Shown here piece by piece: positions 47,667 through 57,786 of a stretch of DNA of 64,000 nt (the first letter of the stretch is position 1; each line of letters starts with the position of its first letter). Source of the DNA: Xiphydria camelus (taxonomy: Eukaryota > Arthropoda > Insecta > Hymenoptera > Xiphydriidae). The notes under the pieces were generated by a model, which saw only the letters and a program-made list of their open reading frames with translations, was not told the DNA's origin and did no database searches. The position numbers and the translations under genes were made by a program. The stretch lies in contig OY783194.1 in the NCBI GenBank assembly GCA_963678675.1, forward strand, positions 30,172,278 through 30,236,277. The letters are read 5' to 3'.

Positions 47667-48000
47667 AGAAGAAGAAGAAGAAGAAGAAGCTTTATTTCGG
47701 CACTAGGGCGGGCCCTCTAAGTGCCTGTACAGAAGGAAACAGCAGAATAGATACAGCAATAAAATTAAAATAAACAAATAAAATACCGCAATAACAAAAA
47801 TGAAGAAATAAACTAAATAAATGAAGCAACGATAAAGAAATTAATCTAACTTAAAAGTACCAGGAAGCAACGGAAAAGATACCAATCTAACTTAAAATTA
47901 ATAGGAACTAAACCAGAAGCAAAGATAACGAGAATGACAAAAGTAGAAAGCGCAAGGAAGAGTGAACAATAAACTAGTCATCTAGAGAGAGAGAGAGAGA
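47667..48000 (-). mobile_element. 3' end of a non-LTR retrotransposon, minus strand
   Basis: Read on the minus strand, an AT-rich untranslated-type stretch leads into a hairpin (47725 to 47699, arms GGCACTTAGAGGGC and GCCCTAGTGCC), then AATAAA, then a (TTC)n tail (47689 to about 47669). A 3' hairpin, polyadenylation signal and short tandem tail are typical of 5'-truncated insect non-LTR insertions. No reverse transcriptase remains. The clade (R1, jockey or I-like) cannot be told. Its 5' limit is uncertain, and a GA run at 47984-48000 may mark it. Confidence 0.6.
47984..48000 (+). repeat. (AG)8 microsatellite
   Basis: Uninterrupted AG run at the presumed 5' edge of the truncated retrotransposon. 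Confidence 0.9.
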
Positions 48001-48717
48001 TGATAAACGACTTCGCAAAAGTCACCCCGAAAAAGAATCATAATCGTGAAAAGATTACAAAGAAGGAACCCAATGAACGTGTCGCGAGAAATACTGTTTG
48101 ATCAGTTGCAAAGTTCCCTGTAATCCCTTGGGATCTGTTTGTTCTTCTCATCGACGCGTGGACAGGTCCGTCCAGTTTCTATTCGTGTTCCAACGATCTT
48201 TCTTTTTTTTTTCTTCGAACCCCTCGGCTCCGCCACTGGCAGCCGTCCACGTACGATCGATCCTTCCACAACGGCGTGTCCATGTCCGCCCTGCACTCGG
48301 GGCGGCGGCGGCTAAACGACGCGCAATATCCTCGCTCGCAAATCACGGCTTAGCTCGTCGGGCGGCAATACTTTTAGTGTTACGGCGAATATTTTATGGG
48401 GATGTTGTAAAATTAAAAAAGGACTCACCCTCTCCGCCAATTCGGGCGCGTCTGAGCGACAATAAGGGTGGTGCCGCGGCGCAACTACACCATATGCCCT
48501 TAGCTGTGTCGTACATTTTAAGCCGGTCGCGCGCGGCGTGGGGTGCCAAACCACTATTTGACTTTCATTACGCGCCGCGCGCGCGTACGGTTTCGCGAGT
48601 GGCGAGAATTTATCGGATGCACTTTTACCGCGGCGCGGGACGTGCGATTATTTTCAACGGTGGCCTCGATGGGATTGTTTAGGTGTTTGATGGATTTACA
48701 CCCCACTTTTGCACGAT
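48001..48717. other. CpG-rich sequence with the longest open frame, not called as a gene
   Basis: The 194-codon plus frame at 48098-48682 is the longest in the window. It begins just downstream of a transposon remnant and is overlapped by antisense frames of 64 and 80 codons. Its translation is arginine/alanine/serine-rich without a domain, signal peptide or membrane segment I can defend. It ends shortly before the foldback element at 48721. I leave it uncalled. Confidence 0.4.
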
Positions 48718-48720
48718 ATT

Positions 48721-49144
48721 AGGTCTGTTCTCGTTGCTTACGATTTCTATACATACACATTTCTCTATAGAGAAATGTGTATACGCTATGGTTTAACGCT
48801 ATGGTATATCTATAGTTATCAGAAAGTGTAAGAAAGCGTAGAAAAGTGCTACCAATTTTTACTTATGGTTCAGGGTTGAATTGACTGTTTTTTCAGGAAA
48901 ACAAATAACTGAAATAGAGCGAGCGATGAATGAATTTTACCGTAGACTACAGTAAAAATTTGGTTGTCGCCACCATGTCCCGTGGTTACGTGATTTTCGC
49001 GGTAAATTTTAATGAACATTTTTCTCCGTGTCGGTGTAAGAATTGGTAATTCTCCTCTACATTTTCTTACGCTTTGTGATAGCTTTAGATATACTATTGC
49101 TTGGAGAAATGAGCATAGACAGTGTGAGCAACGAGAAGAAACCT
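48721..49144. mobile_element. Long-arm foldback element (ATT flanks)
   Basis: Left end AGGTCTGTTCTCGTTGC and right end GCAACGAGAAGAAACCT begin arms of about 120 to 145 bp, with further matching blocks (ATATCTATAGTTATCAGAAAG and its complement near 49080; TACCAATTTTTAC and GTAAGAATTGGTA). The trinucleotide ATT flanks both ends (48718-48720 and 49145-49147). The central loop holds a CTTTTCTCCGTG-like motif that resembles a family P/Q terminus. It is non-coding. Confidence 0.7.
48753..48782. repeat. 30-bp perfect palindrome
   Basis: Two 15-bp arms, ATACACATTTCTCTA and its exact complement, with no spacer, inside the left arm of the foldback at 48721. The right arm does not preserve it as a palindrome. 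Confidence 0.95.
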
Positions 49145-49164
49145 ATTATTGCGCAAAGCGCGTT

Positions 49165-49428
49165 CGCCGAGAAAAATAATTAGGTTAAAATGACAAAACT
49201 CATCTAGTCAGGTGTGTTTAGTTATTCTAACAAAAATGCTGGTCAGTTGAACCAAATATCAAGTTATTCTAACCAAACGTCAAGTTATGTACTTCAATCA
49301 AACATTTAGTTACTCTGACAAAAAATTGGTCCGTTTAAACAATCGGACAGAGGATGAATATTTCACCAAACGGTTTAGTCATCGTCTCCAGGATTTTGGT
49401 TAAATTAACCGAGTTATTTTTCTCGGTG
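49165..49428. mobile_element. MITE, family E, complete copy
   Basis: Starts CGCCGAGAAAAATAATTAGG and ends CGAGTTATTTTTCTCGGTG. Same orientation as 3395-3570 and reverse of 13371-13609. The interior has repeated 'AGTTATTCTAACMAAA' blocks. Flanks are TT and TC, not identical. It is 264 bp. Confidence 0.85.
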
Positions 49429-50136
49429 TCGTATCAGGAGAAAAGCCGGATTTCGACGCAAGCGCATCTCGTATTCGATTTCAAAAATCTCCCTCCCATC
49501 CAGGAAGCCAAACTCTCGCGTTAACCCGGCAACTGACGGGCGGGTGGCAATTTGCCGGTTGTTTAAGTGCCAAGTGTTAAGTGCTCCGTCGTTTATGTTT
49601 CGCCATTATTGTTTTATGTTGGCCTCCCCTCGCGCATATATATGTATTCGTACGCGAGTCACGACGCGCGGTACATACAACACGGCGCGAGGTGCGCGCA
49701 TAGGCCGATTGAAATTAATTCGAGTTTATGACCGGCGCATAAAGCTGCGATGCGGAGTGTCGGCGGAAGATAGGCAACTTATGTGTAGTCCCGCGAGCTT
49801 TACGCGCGCTCGTATCGTCTGGTTTGCACGGGGTGTCCGAAAAGTAGTCGCACCGTAATTAAACTTATATAGTTGCTCCAACGCCATATCCGACGGTGGT
49901 TGCATGGCGATGCGAAATGAAAATTCGCGCAGCGAGACGAGTCAGGTTGTTGTATAAACGAGGCGTAAAGAGTCGAGCGAGCAACGAACGTAGCGGAGGG
50001 TGATAAAAATTATGCGACATTTGCGCTCCTTCGTCATTATCAGCAATAATTGTAATTTTAATGAAATTTGTCTTTAATATTCTTACACCTAATACGTAAT
50101 ACGAACTGTATCTAAAAATAATCCTAGTTTGCAATA
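49429..50136. other. CpG-rich unique sequence with one terminus-like word
   Basis: Mostly featureless. At about 49830 the sequence GGGGTGTCCGAAAAGTAGTC resembles the GGGTGTCC ends of several arthropod DNA transposons. A related GGACACCCTG word is at about 57551, 7.7 kb away. No partner close by. Confidence 0.35.
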
Positions 50137-50433
50137 CGCAGAAAAAAGAATTAGTTGGATCTACTAAAACTTACTCACGGGGTTGCAAGTAATTATTTAT
50201 TTAGATAAATTAAAACTTTTATCATATTAATTAAATACCTCTTCCTTATAGTCATGTGAAACAGTATGTCATTGCAAGGAAAACATATCAAATTAATAAT
50301 ATAAATAATAATTTGATTAATATTAATTAATATTAATTTATCAATACGATGAGTTTTAATTGATCTAAATAAATAATTACTTGCGACCCCGCAAGGAAGT
50401 TTTAGTAGATCAAATTAATTCTTTTTCTCTGTG
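50137..50433. mobile_element. MITE, family R (TA flanks)
   Basis: Starts CGCAGAAAAAAGAATTAG and ends TTAATTCTTTTTCTCTGTG with TA at 50135-50136 and 50434-50435. The arms extend far inwards (TGGATCTACTAAAACTTAC with its counterpart GAAGTTTTAGTAGATCA; GTAATTATTTATTTAGAT and complement). It is 297 bp, single copy, close to a full palindrome. Confidence 0.85.
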
Positions 50434-50435
50434 TA

Positions 50436-50830
50436 GGGGAACGTATTTCGTATGTTTTTCCAACCCAATTTCAAAATCGCTGGACACCACGTATGATGCG
50501 CATCGTGCGAGATTTACACCGCGGGCAAAACTCGTCCCTCTCCGGCAATATCGGCTCGGCAATAAACCAGGGTTTAATCATCTGTTGGATTAGAGCGTGA
50601 ATTTCATTTGGCTTTACGAGTTTTCAAGATCCGCGCCCTCTCGAGAGGGATTGGGGTGCGAAGCGCGCCGGGCTTGTACATGTATACAAACGTCGTGTCT
50701 GCTTACGCTCAGAGATCTCGATATGTGGCGTTCGTGTCCCTCGCGCGTTCGTTATATATTCCAGAGGAATCGCATGTAACCATGTAACCATTATCTATTC
50801 GAAAGGATCAATCGACTATTATTACATATT
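50436..50830. other. Short unique stretch, no gene seen
   Basis: Mixed composition with no repeat. The 60-codon frame at 50597-50779 is uninformative. Confidence 0.5.
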
Positions 50831-51208
50831 GGGGGGAAAAAATTGCTGGAATCGATTTAGTAGGTTTGAATTATTTCAAGCAAATAAATATTCTCTTCAT
50901 TTACATAACAATTATGTTCGATCCAAAACCTATTCCTTCATAAAAAATATATGTTTAATCGCTATAAATATAGGTACTATTTAGTCGCTGCAACTTTACA
51001 TATATGTCCGGCATATATGACTATTTTTACGCAGTTGAACTAGGTAATTAAATATTTTTCTTCGTAATATGTTTATTATTTACTCACATTAATTACGCTC
51101 ATATTTGCTACAAATAAACGAGTATTGAATTAAACTCAATTTCCTCAATTCAAATGAATATATCATTGATGATACATTCATTTTTGAATTGTGGAAAATT
51201 TTGCTCAG
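50831..51208. mobile_element. MITE, family O, second copy
   Basis: Left end degenerate (GGGGGGAAAAAATTGCTGG), then a close match to 40508-40849. The right end TTTTGCTCAG directly abuts the next element at 51211. It is about 378 bp, including a short internal duplication of the CTATAAATA region relative to the 40.5-kb copy. Confidence 0.75.
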
Positions 51209-51210
51209 TA

Positions 51211-51460
51211 CACGGAAAGACTGACATTAGTTAATTTAACTGTATTTACAATAAAAGAAGTACATATGAGTATTTTCGGATATTTTTACAGTGTAGCGCA
51301 ATAATCTTTCCTTTGAAAACATTAAGTCATGGTTTACATTACAATTTATTAATTCCTAAGGAAAAATTATTTTTCAGCACAATAGGAACACCCGAAAACC
51401 CTTATGCGCATCTCTTTTACTGTAAATACAGTAAAATCTACAGGCATCAGTCTTTCCGTG
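51211..51460. mobile_element. MITE, family S (CACGGAAAG ends)
   Basis: Starts CACGGAAAGACTGACATTAG and ends GCATCAGTCTTTCCGTG. The arms remain complementary for about 75 bp (ACTGTATTTACAATAAAAG and CTTTTACTGTAAATACAGT). Flanks are TA on the left and CA on the right. It sits directly against the right end of family O. It is 250 bp. Confidence 0.85.
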
Positions 51461-51462
51461 CA

Positions 51463-54162
51463 CACGTCGACGGATATCTCAAAGAAACCCTCTTTCGATC
51501 GCAAGATCGAACGACTCGAAATTTTTCCCCGACCTGAGACGCGCGAGCGATAAACTATCGCGTCAGAAACCGCGGGAGAACCCTTCCGGAAAAAGCGTTT
51601 CCGGGTCATTACTCGGGCATAATAACTCTCTCATATAAGCCAGAATCTCGAAACTCGAAAACTATTAGCATATTAATGGGCGGCAGTTCAGTTAACCCTT
51701 TCATCGGCGTCGGGCAGATTTGCATCTCGCCGCGCCACGGAAGGCCGCGCGCGGGACGGTGGCAGTGCGTTAAAAGCCCGGGCCACCCTCAAATTCGCGA
51801 GAGCGAAATTAACATGACAAACTACCCCCAGCAATAAGGGTCGAAAAGATATATGCGCGCGCGTTGGATATGCGGGTGTATACCAGAAACAATGGAAGGG
51901 GCGGGCGGGGGGTTAAGCGTGCGAGTAGATGAAGCGAGCACGTATCGGACTGGACTGCGTCGCCGCTCCGCACGGAATTCCAGCGGGGGTTGGACACTCT
52001 TTTTTTATCGCTGTCACCGCGCGTTCTCCCGTCGCACGGTATATCGTACAGGAGTTAATTACATTATTTTCAGTGTCGTTGACGTCTGACGCTTAACTTG
52101 AAAGGGAATAATAATTTCTCGCGATTAATTCAACGCATTTTTAATTATATATACAATTTGCACAATTATTCTTTTTTACAGCAAATCGAATAGCCCGTTG
52201 CGCGTTTAATTTATTTCCCCACAAGATGTTATTTTTCCAGTACAGCACACGGTAAATTCTCCATCCGATAAAGATCGAACGTCCGCGGCGAATAAGTTAC
52301 CCGTTAAACTCGCCAGCGCGTTTCAGCGCAAAACGGAGCATCGAATTTTCTCGTCTCGGCGAGATAAGAAGGAGCCACGCGGGGAGGGCACATTCGAGTA
52401 ATCTCGGTATAACTCGCTCGGAGGAGATCGGCCATAAACCGCGGCGAATCGTAAACTCCCGAAATGCCACGATTCCCGGCTGAAAAATTAGCATGTTAAT
52501 TCGCCTTTTGCCTCGTACGCTCGTAAACTTCGATAATTAACGTTTTCCGTCGATTGCCCTCCCCCTTCTTCCGCGCTCGCACCCCCTCCCCTAAAATTTC
52601 CCCCCTCTCGCACCGCGACGAAGTTCCCGTCCGTCTCGTATCGCGAAACTTCTCGAAACGACCGCCGCCGCGCCGTTATATACGCGATATCATTATTATT
52701 AACCTGGAAACAAGTCTCGATATCTCGTCGTCTCCGTACTTTTTACGTCGCTAGCGCGCGCCGAGAGAGACCGACTCGCGCGCTCTCTCGTCCTTTATCT
52801 CTCGACGCGCCCCGCTTTCCGCGAAAGTCCTCGTCGCTCTCGTTCCTGCAGCCTCGTTACAATTTGTCGTTCGCGTTTATCTCTCCTCCTTGGCCTTTTA
52901 CGACTTTCTTTTCTGCCACTCGCTCGGACTCCTTTTGATGCCCAGGTCCGTAATGAGGAGTCGGGATCCTTTCGAGGGGTGCTCTGTGGCGTGGTGGAAG
53001 GGGGGCGGGGAGAGGGCAGGGATTTGATAATTACGGGGATTATTTCGGGCCTCGGGGAAAAGCCGAGGACCGCCGCGCGGGGCCCTTATCGCCAGACCGC
53101 GAGAAAATTCTAAATCTGCTCATTAGCCGGGCCCCGGGGTGCAGCTTCTTTGCCTCGTCCACCCACTCGCGTACCTGTGTCATTGATCGCGTTAACCTTG
53201 CCGGGAAATTGCCGCGGACAGGGCGCTCCCTTCCTCTTAATTAAATTAATTAGTTATTCTTTCGCTTGTTTTCTCTTCGCGGGGAAGAATGATATAATGC
53301 TCCCTGACCCGTGCCGGTAATTACATGAAATACCGACGAGGATTTTTCGCCCTTCCTGCACTCTTACCGGTCTCTCCGGAAGCATAGGAAATAATGTTTA
53401 TCCATTTTTAAATACTTGACGAGGATTTCGTCTTCACTCTAGGGATTTTCCTCGAGATGTCTGCACTTCTTATCGTTAGCGAGGATCTCAGATTCGGGGA
53501 AAATTCAGAAATGCAGCAGTCCGATTGAGGAGAGTCGATCCAAGAGTCGCTCGCGTTTATTCACACTATAAAATATACGACGAGAACGTTTCCCGGTACG
53601 CGAAAATAAGTCAAACTCCGGTCGGAGGAACGTTATCTCGTCGGCGCGGGGTAGTTTTAACGAAAATAATTGGCCGCCGTTAAGAGGGACGTTACTACTG
53701 TGAGCGAGGATTCGTTCACTCCCCGCAATACGAATCCACCGCGACGGGGTAGCGAAATATTTTTGATAGGTTATTAAATTAAACGATTTTTCTTATTGGG
53801 GTGGCTCCTCCCTCCTTCTCTTTCGTACTGCACTCCCCCGCCGGCTCTCCTTCCCGCGCGCGGTGTCCCGTGGGGCACTTCTGGTGTACTGTAACACGGG
53901 GGTCGTTCCATGGCAACCCCTATATAGTAATTATGCTTTTCTTTTTATGTCCGCGCCATTTCATTGGGTTCGCGTAATAAGGTATTGTTGGTGAAGGGGA
54001 AGGCCGGAGGACCGGGGAGGAGATTTTCAGGATATTCGGCTAATTAGATTTTTCACTTTTATCGCGCCGCGCAACTACTCCTAACTCATTTACTCCGAAC
54101 GCTTACAGAATTGACGACGTGGATGGTAAGGACGATAATGGCAGCTTTCTTCGTTGAATTAA
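51463..54162. other. Long repeat-poor CpG-rich block
   Basis: 2.7 kb with no family shared elsewhere. GC-rich and AT-rich words alternate, for example ATTAGCATATTAATGGGC near 51664, TTAGCATGTTAATTCGCC near 52488 and TTAATTAAATTAATTAG near 53237. These could be homeodomain-type binding sites in an enhancer. No domain-bearing open frame. Confidence 0.35.
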
Positions 54163-54350
54163 CCTGTAGAATTTCCATTAAATTTAATATAATTCTTTCA
54201 TCCAATACGTGATTATGAAAATTATTATGATCCGTTATGAAATGTATAAGGGAAATTTCGTGAGGAAATATATTATAATAATTTTCATAATCATATATTG
54301 GAAATAAGCATTATACAAAAAAATATTTAAAATACAATTTTTTTACAATG
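54163..54350. mobile_element. MITE, family T
   Basis: The arms ATACGTGATTATGAAAATTA and TAATTTTCATAATCATATAT form the hairpin. The right end reads TTTTTTTACAATG. It matches 57323-57509 (same order, GAAATTTCGTRAGRAAATATATTA block). It is about 188 bp, and the left boundary is approximate. Confidence 0.7.
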
Positions 54351-54351
54351 T

Positions 54352-54571
54352 GCACCATATGAGGCTAAACTTACTCGCCAGTAAGAAAACTTCAATCATT
54401 ATTATCTCATTACATATGAGCTTTCGGCTCATATTTGTATAATACTTTTTTCAAGATCACGTTTCAATCTACAATAAAGTCTTATATCGATATAGGACAA
54501 AAATTCATAGATAATGAGATAATGATTGATGCTTCCTTCCTGGCGAATAAGTTTAGTTTTATGTGTGGTAC
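54352..54571. mobile_element. Inverted-repeat element, family U
   Basis: Left arm CTAAACTTACTCGCCAG...ATCATTATTATCTCATTA and right arm AATGAGATAATGATTG...CTGGCGAATAAGTTTAG are complementary over about 50 bp. The outer ends GCACCATATGAGG and TGTGTGGTAC are weaker. It abuts family T. A central ATGAGCTTTCGGCTCAT hairpin is also present. Confidence 0.75.
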
Positions 54572-55907
54572 ATATTTTCATTTTATTAATTTTCATATAA
54601 CTATTTTACATTTTTGTTAAGTTGTATAAAAAGAGAAGAACGACAATGTCTACGCGCTGAAAAAAAGTTATAGTGTCGCATGGAAAACGAAGATCGTCTC
54701 TATCAAATCTAGAACCATCCGTGTAAGTATCCATCAAGCGCTTCCTCGGGACGGAGTGTGTGATTCGTATAATAACAGCACACGACGTTGCCGCGCCCAC
54801 GGCGAGGTAAACGCGAGCTAACTTCGGCGCGGCGCGTAATCGTATGGAAATAAGGTGCTAAGGAGAGGTTAAGCGTACGCGTGTTTGTTTAAGTGGCGCC
54901 AGTCGGACTTTGACTCTCTTCTTCGGTCCCGCACCACGGAAGACGAACGAGTCTCGGACCACGCGTAGTTTGACCCCGTCCGCACCGGAAGAGGGCCATC
55001 GCGTGTAAACGGTCGCGCCGTCAGGGAATCGAAAGTGATCGGTGAACGTTTTACGGTCCGCAGGCAAGCGGGTCACGATGTGTGAGGAGCGTTTAAAAAA
55101 ATTCAACCATCTCTATTTAAAGTGAAACGAATATTATACCATTTCCATACTCCTCTGGTTCAAATTTAGTTTCCACGTTTGCGACGTAAATTCTGGGGAC
55201 GAGTTTTCCTGGAAATCGCATCCGGGGCGAAATTCCCTCCCGCGTTGCAGCGCCAAAGCAACCCGCCGTTGCGACGCAAAGCTCCAAAATATTCCATAAA
55301 CCTGTCTCGCGACTGGTGAACCACGAGTCTAATCTCATCGCGCCGATGGCATTTGGGTCAGAGTCCTCTCCCGCGTTGTGCGCGCGTAGTCGGCGCGACG
55401 CACGTCGTCTCGTAAACGTCGCGCGCGCTCCTCTCTTCCGACAGGAGAGGCTTCTCAAAAATGAGTAGGTGTACTTTGAAATTGTCGTCGGCCGTAACAC
55501 GACACCGGGATGAAAATAAAGATAGATAAATGGATGCGCACCGAGGGTCGGTGACCTCTCGGTATCCGCTCGTACTTACACGCACTCGTCGTTAATCGAC
55601 GATTAAAAATTTCGTATTGAGATTTCTCCATCCATGTTAAAGTCGACAAATTCTTCCTGGATAATCCGTGTCCTCGCGTTAAACAGCTTTTATGTCAAAA
55701 TCGACACAAAGAATACTGAGAATAACATAAAAATTTGTAATCGTAACACAAAGAATCACTTCATTTTGAGGTACAAAAATGGGTGGACCGATTCTAATAC
55801 AAAATGTCCAATTCTATAACAAAATATATATGCAATCTATTCCACGGGGTGCTATTGTTTTGTATCAGAAATCGCTTCGAAGAAAAGCTGCCGGTATGAC
55901 GAGTATA
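54572..55907. other. Unique sequence, no gene called
   Basis: Minus-strand frames at 54858-55106 (82 codons) and 55117-55500 (127 codons) are the least repetitive-looking translations in the window but show no domain. A 28-bp segment at 55349-55376 recurs at 56078-56105. Confidence 0.35.
55349..55376 (-). repeat. 28-bp dispersed duplicate (first copy)
   Basis: Identical to 56078-56105 except for one G/A difference; the core is GGTCAGAGTCCTCTCCCGCG. On the minus strand both read in frame as Ala-Gly-Glu-Asp-Ser-Asp-X-Asn inside otherwise different open frames. Confidence 0.8.
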
Positions 55908-55982
55908 CGCGGAAAAAAATAAATCGTAGCACTCTTACAAATTTACTAAAAATGTTAATGCTACAATTTATTTTCTTCCGTG
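55908..55982. mobile_element. 75-bp miniature of family A (TA flanks)
   Basis: Starts CGCGGAAAAAAATAAATCG and ends CAATTTATTTTCTTCCGTG, with TA at 55906-55907 and 55983-55984. The ends match those of the longer family A copies at 216 and 6282, but the long interior is absent. Confidence 0.8.
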
Positions 55983-55984
55983 TA

Positions 55985-56100
55985 CGAAAACATTCTCTCC
56001 CACGGTGATTTGCAACATCGCGCAAAACTTTTCGAACTTAATCGCTCGGAGTCGTTTCGCCGACACCGTCGATCGCTGCATTTAGGTCAGAGTCCTCTCC

Positions 56101-56133
<33 letters not shown>

Positions 56134-56807
56134 TTCCTTCTTCCCCGTCCCCGTCGTGATGTCACTCGTACGCGAAGCAAGCGCCGCGTCGCTATAAAAC
56201 CTCAAAGTACACAAACAGTTTCGCAACTTTCCTCGGGGGGGCTCTATTTTAATTTCCCAGACCCCGCGGCGACCTCCCGCTTGGCGAACGACCCCCGCGG
56301 AAAGGTCAGTACGCGCGCAGCGCGCGCGTACTAGACCCGCGTCGTAGTCGGAGAATCCGCGGCGGCGTGGTTTTGTTCCACACCGCCGGAACCCGGTTTT
56401 ACAGGCACTTTTACGTCGAGCTCGACTTACGAGCCGGGGCAATCTAGACGACTGGAGGACGTCGGGCGATATTACTTTGTTGGGCTAGGTCGGGATTAAA
56501 AAGAGGACGGGTTAGCGACCCGAGAACTACTCGCGCGCGGGTTCTCTCCGCGGGCACTAACTCCGTATCAGTTGGTTTAATGCGAACTTTTAGTACACTC
56601 CACTGGTTGCTCGCCCACGCGCTGCATTATGTAGACGCGTGCAGACGTTACGTGTTTAAACCGTAAGCACGGAGTTTCTTCGTGTGCGAGGTGTATTTTT
56701 TATTTTTATTTTTTTAATACACGAAAGACAGTGCGTAATTTTTCTTTATTTTCTCGTAATGACATATGCTGTAAATAAAATTGCTGTTAAATTTAATGTA
56801 AACATGT
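55985..56807. other. CpG-rich sequence with a doubtful minus-strand frame
   Basis: The 134-codon minus frame (56038-56442) contains ten consecutive Asp codons encoded by the triplet run at 56103-56133, followed by the duplicated AGEDSD segment. No domain is recognised. I see no splice or promoter context that supports it. Confidence 0.35.
56103..56133 (+). repeat. (CGT)10 trinucleotide run
   Basis: Uninterrupted CGT/GTC triplets immediately next to the 28-bp duplicate at 56078-56105. Confidence 0.9.
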
Positions 56808-57322
56808 GGTGTCCAGCGGTGAGGGAATTCTGAAAAACCTGGAATTGTCAGGGAATTATGTGAGTCAGGGAAATAGAGAAAAGTCAGAGGAATTAAAATA
56901 TTTTATGGAATTTTTCAAAAATATTCACTTCATAAATTTTGAAAATGGGAATTTCCTGTGAATCGGTCCTTTTTTTCTACTGATAGTAAGAATATCGATT
57001 ACCAATAGAAGCAGTGTTAGTAGGTGAAGTATGGTCGGTCCTGACTAATGCATATTTCGAAATTATTTCTTATGTTAGGAAAAGTTATTAAACGATAAAA
57101 ATGTGATTTCGTAAAATTATAATAAATTGTTCTCATACTTAATTTCTCAATTGGCGTACCCGTTATATGAATATTCTTTAATCTTTTCATTTGACGGAAT
57201 GACTAATGCATAATACTCGATAATGGATCTATATCCGTAATGGTTAGGGAAAATTTATTATTTTAGATTGTAAATCCTAAAAATGTCAGGGAATTTATTT
57301 TTCATACTTTGCTAGACACCAT
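56808..57322. mobile_element. DNA-transposon-like element, family H, better-preserved copy
   Basis: Starts TGGTGTCCAGCGGTGAGGG and ends GCTAGACACCA, giving a short GGTGTC/GACACC inverted terminus. The subterminal TCAGGGAA word occurs in several places near the left end and once near the right. It matches 11911-12365 throughout in the same orientation. It is 515 bp, without coding capacity. Confidence 0.75.
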
Positions 57323-57509
57323 GATAAAGTTTCTACCAAATGCGTGATTGTGAAAATTAATATATTCCGTTATGAAATTCATAAGGGAAATTTCGTAAGA
57401 AAATATATTAATTTTCATAATTACGGAGTATATTAATCTTCATAATCACGCATTAGAAAAAAGCTTTATACAAAAGCATATTAAAAATACAAATTTTTTT
57501 ACAGTAGTG
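57323..57509. mobile_element. MITE, family T, second copy
   Basis: Arms AAATGCGTGATTGTGAAAAT and ATCTTCATAATCACGCATT are complementary. The right end TTTTTTTACAGTAGTG is followed by TA. The left end runs directly into the right terminus of family H, so either H inserted at the edge of T or T lost its left tip. Confidence 0.7.
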
Positions 57510-57511
57510 TA

Positions 57512-57742
57512 GAAAACGTGATATATACACATACGTTGGAATGTTTTCGGACGGACACCCTGTAAACCCTCAATTACATGGCTACGATATAATGACGGCT
57601 TTAACGCGTGCTCTTTATGAATACGTACTTAGCTCCACGTGACCTGTACTCACGACCTAAGATAGTCTATATAGGTGTGTAGTCTCTCGAAACCTTTTAA
57701 CCCAAACGTTCGCCACTCCCCGCTCTTTCTCTTTCGCTCTCG

Positions 57743-57786
<44 letters not shown>

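Noticed and set aside
48098..48682. The 194-codon plus-strand open frame, longest in the window
   Set aside because: Arginine/alanine/serine-rich translation with no domain, antisense frames across it, and a start next to a truncated retrotransposon. In CpG-rich DNA such stop-free runs are expected.
51692..51720. TTAACCCTTTCATCGGCG as a piggyBac-type left end
   Set aside because: No complementary AGGGTTAA end within a reasonable distance.
56038..56442. 134-codon minus frame with a poly-Asp run, considered as an acidic protein
   Set aside because: The Asp run is a CGT trinucleotide repeat and nothing else in the frame is recognisable. Only the AGEDSD duplicate is unusual, and it is reported as a finding.
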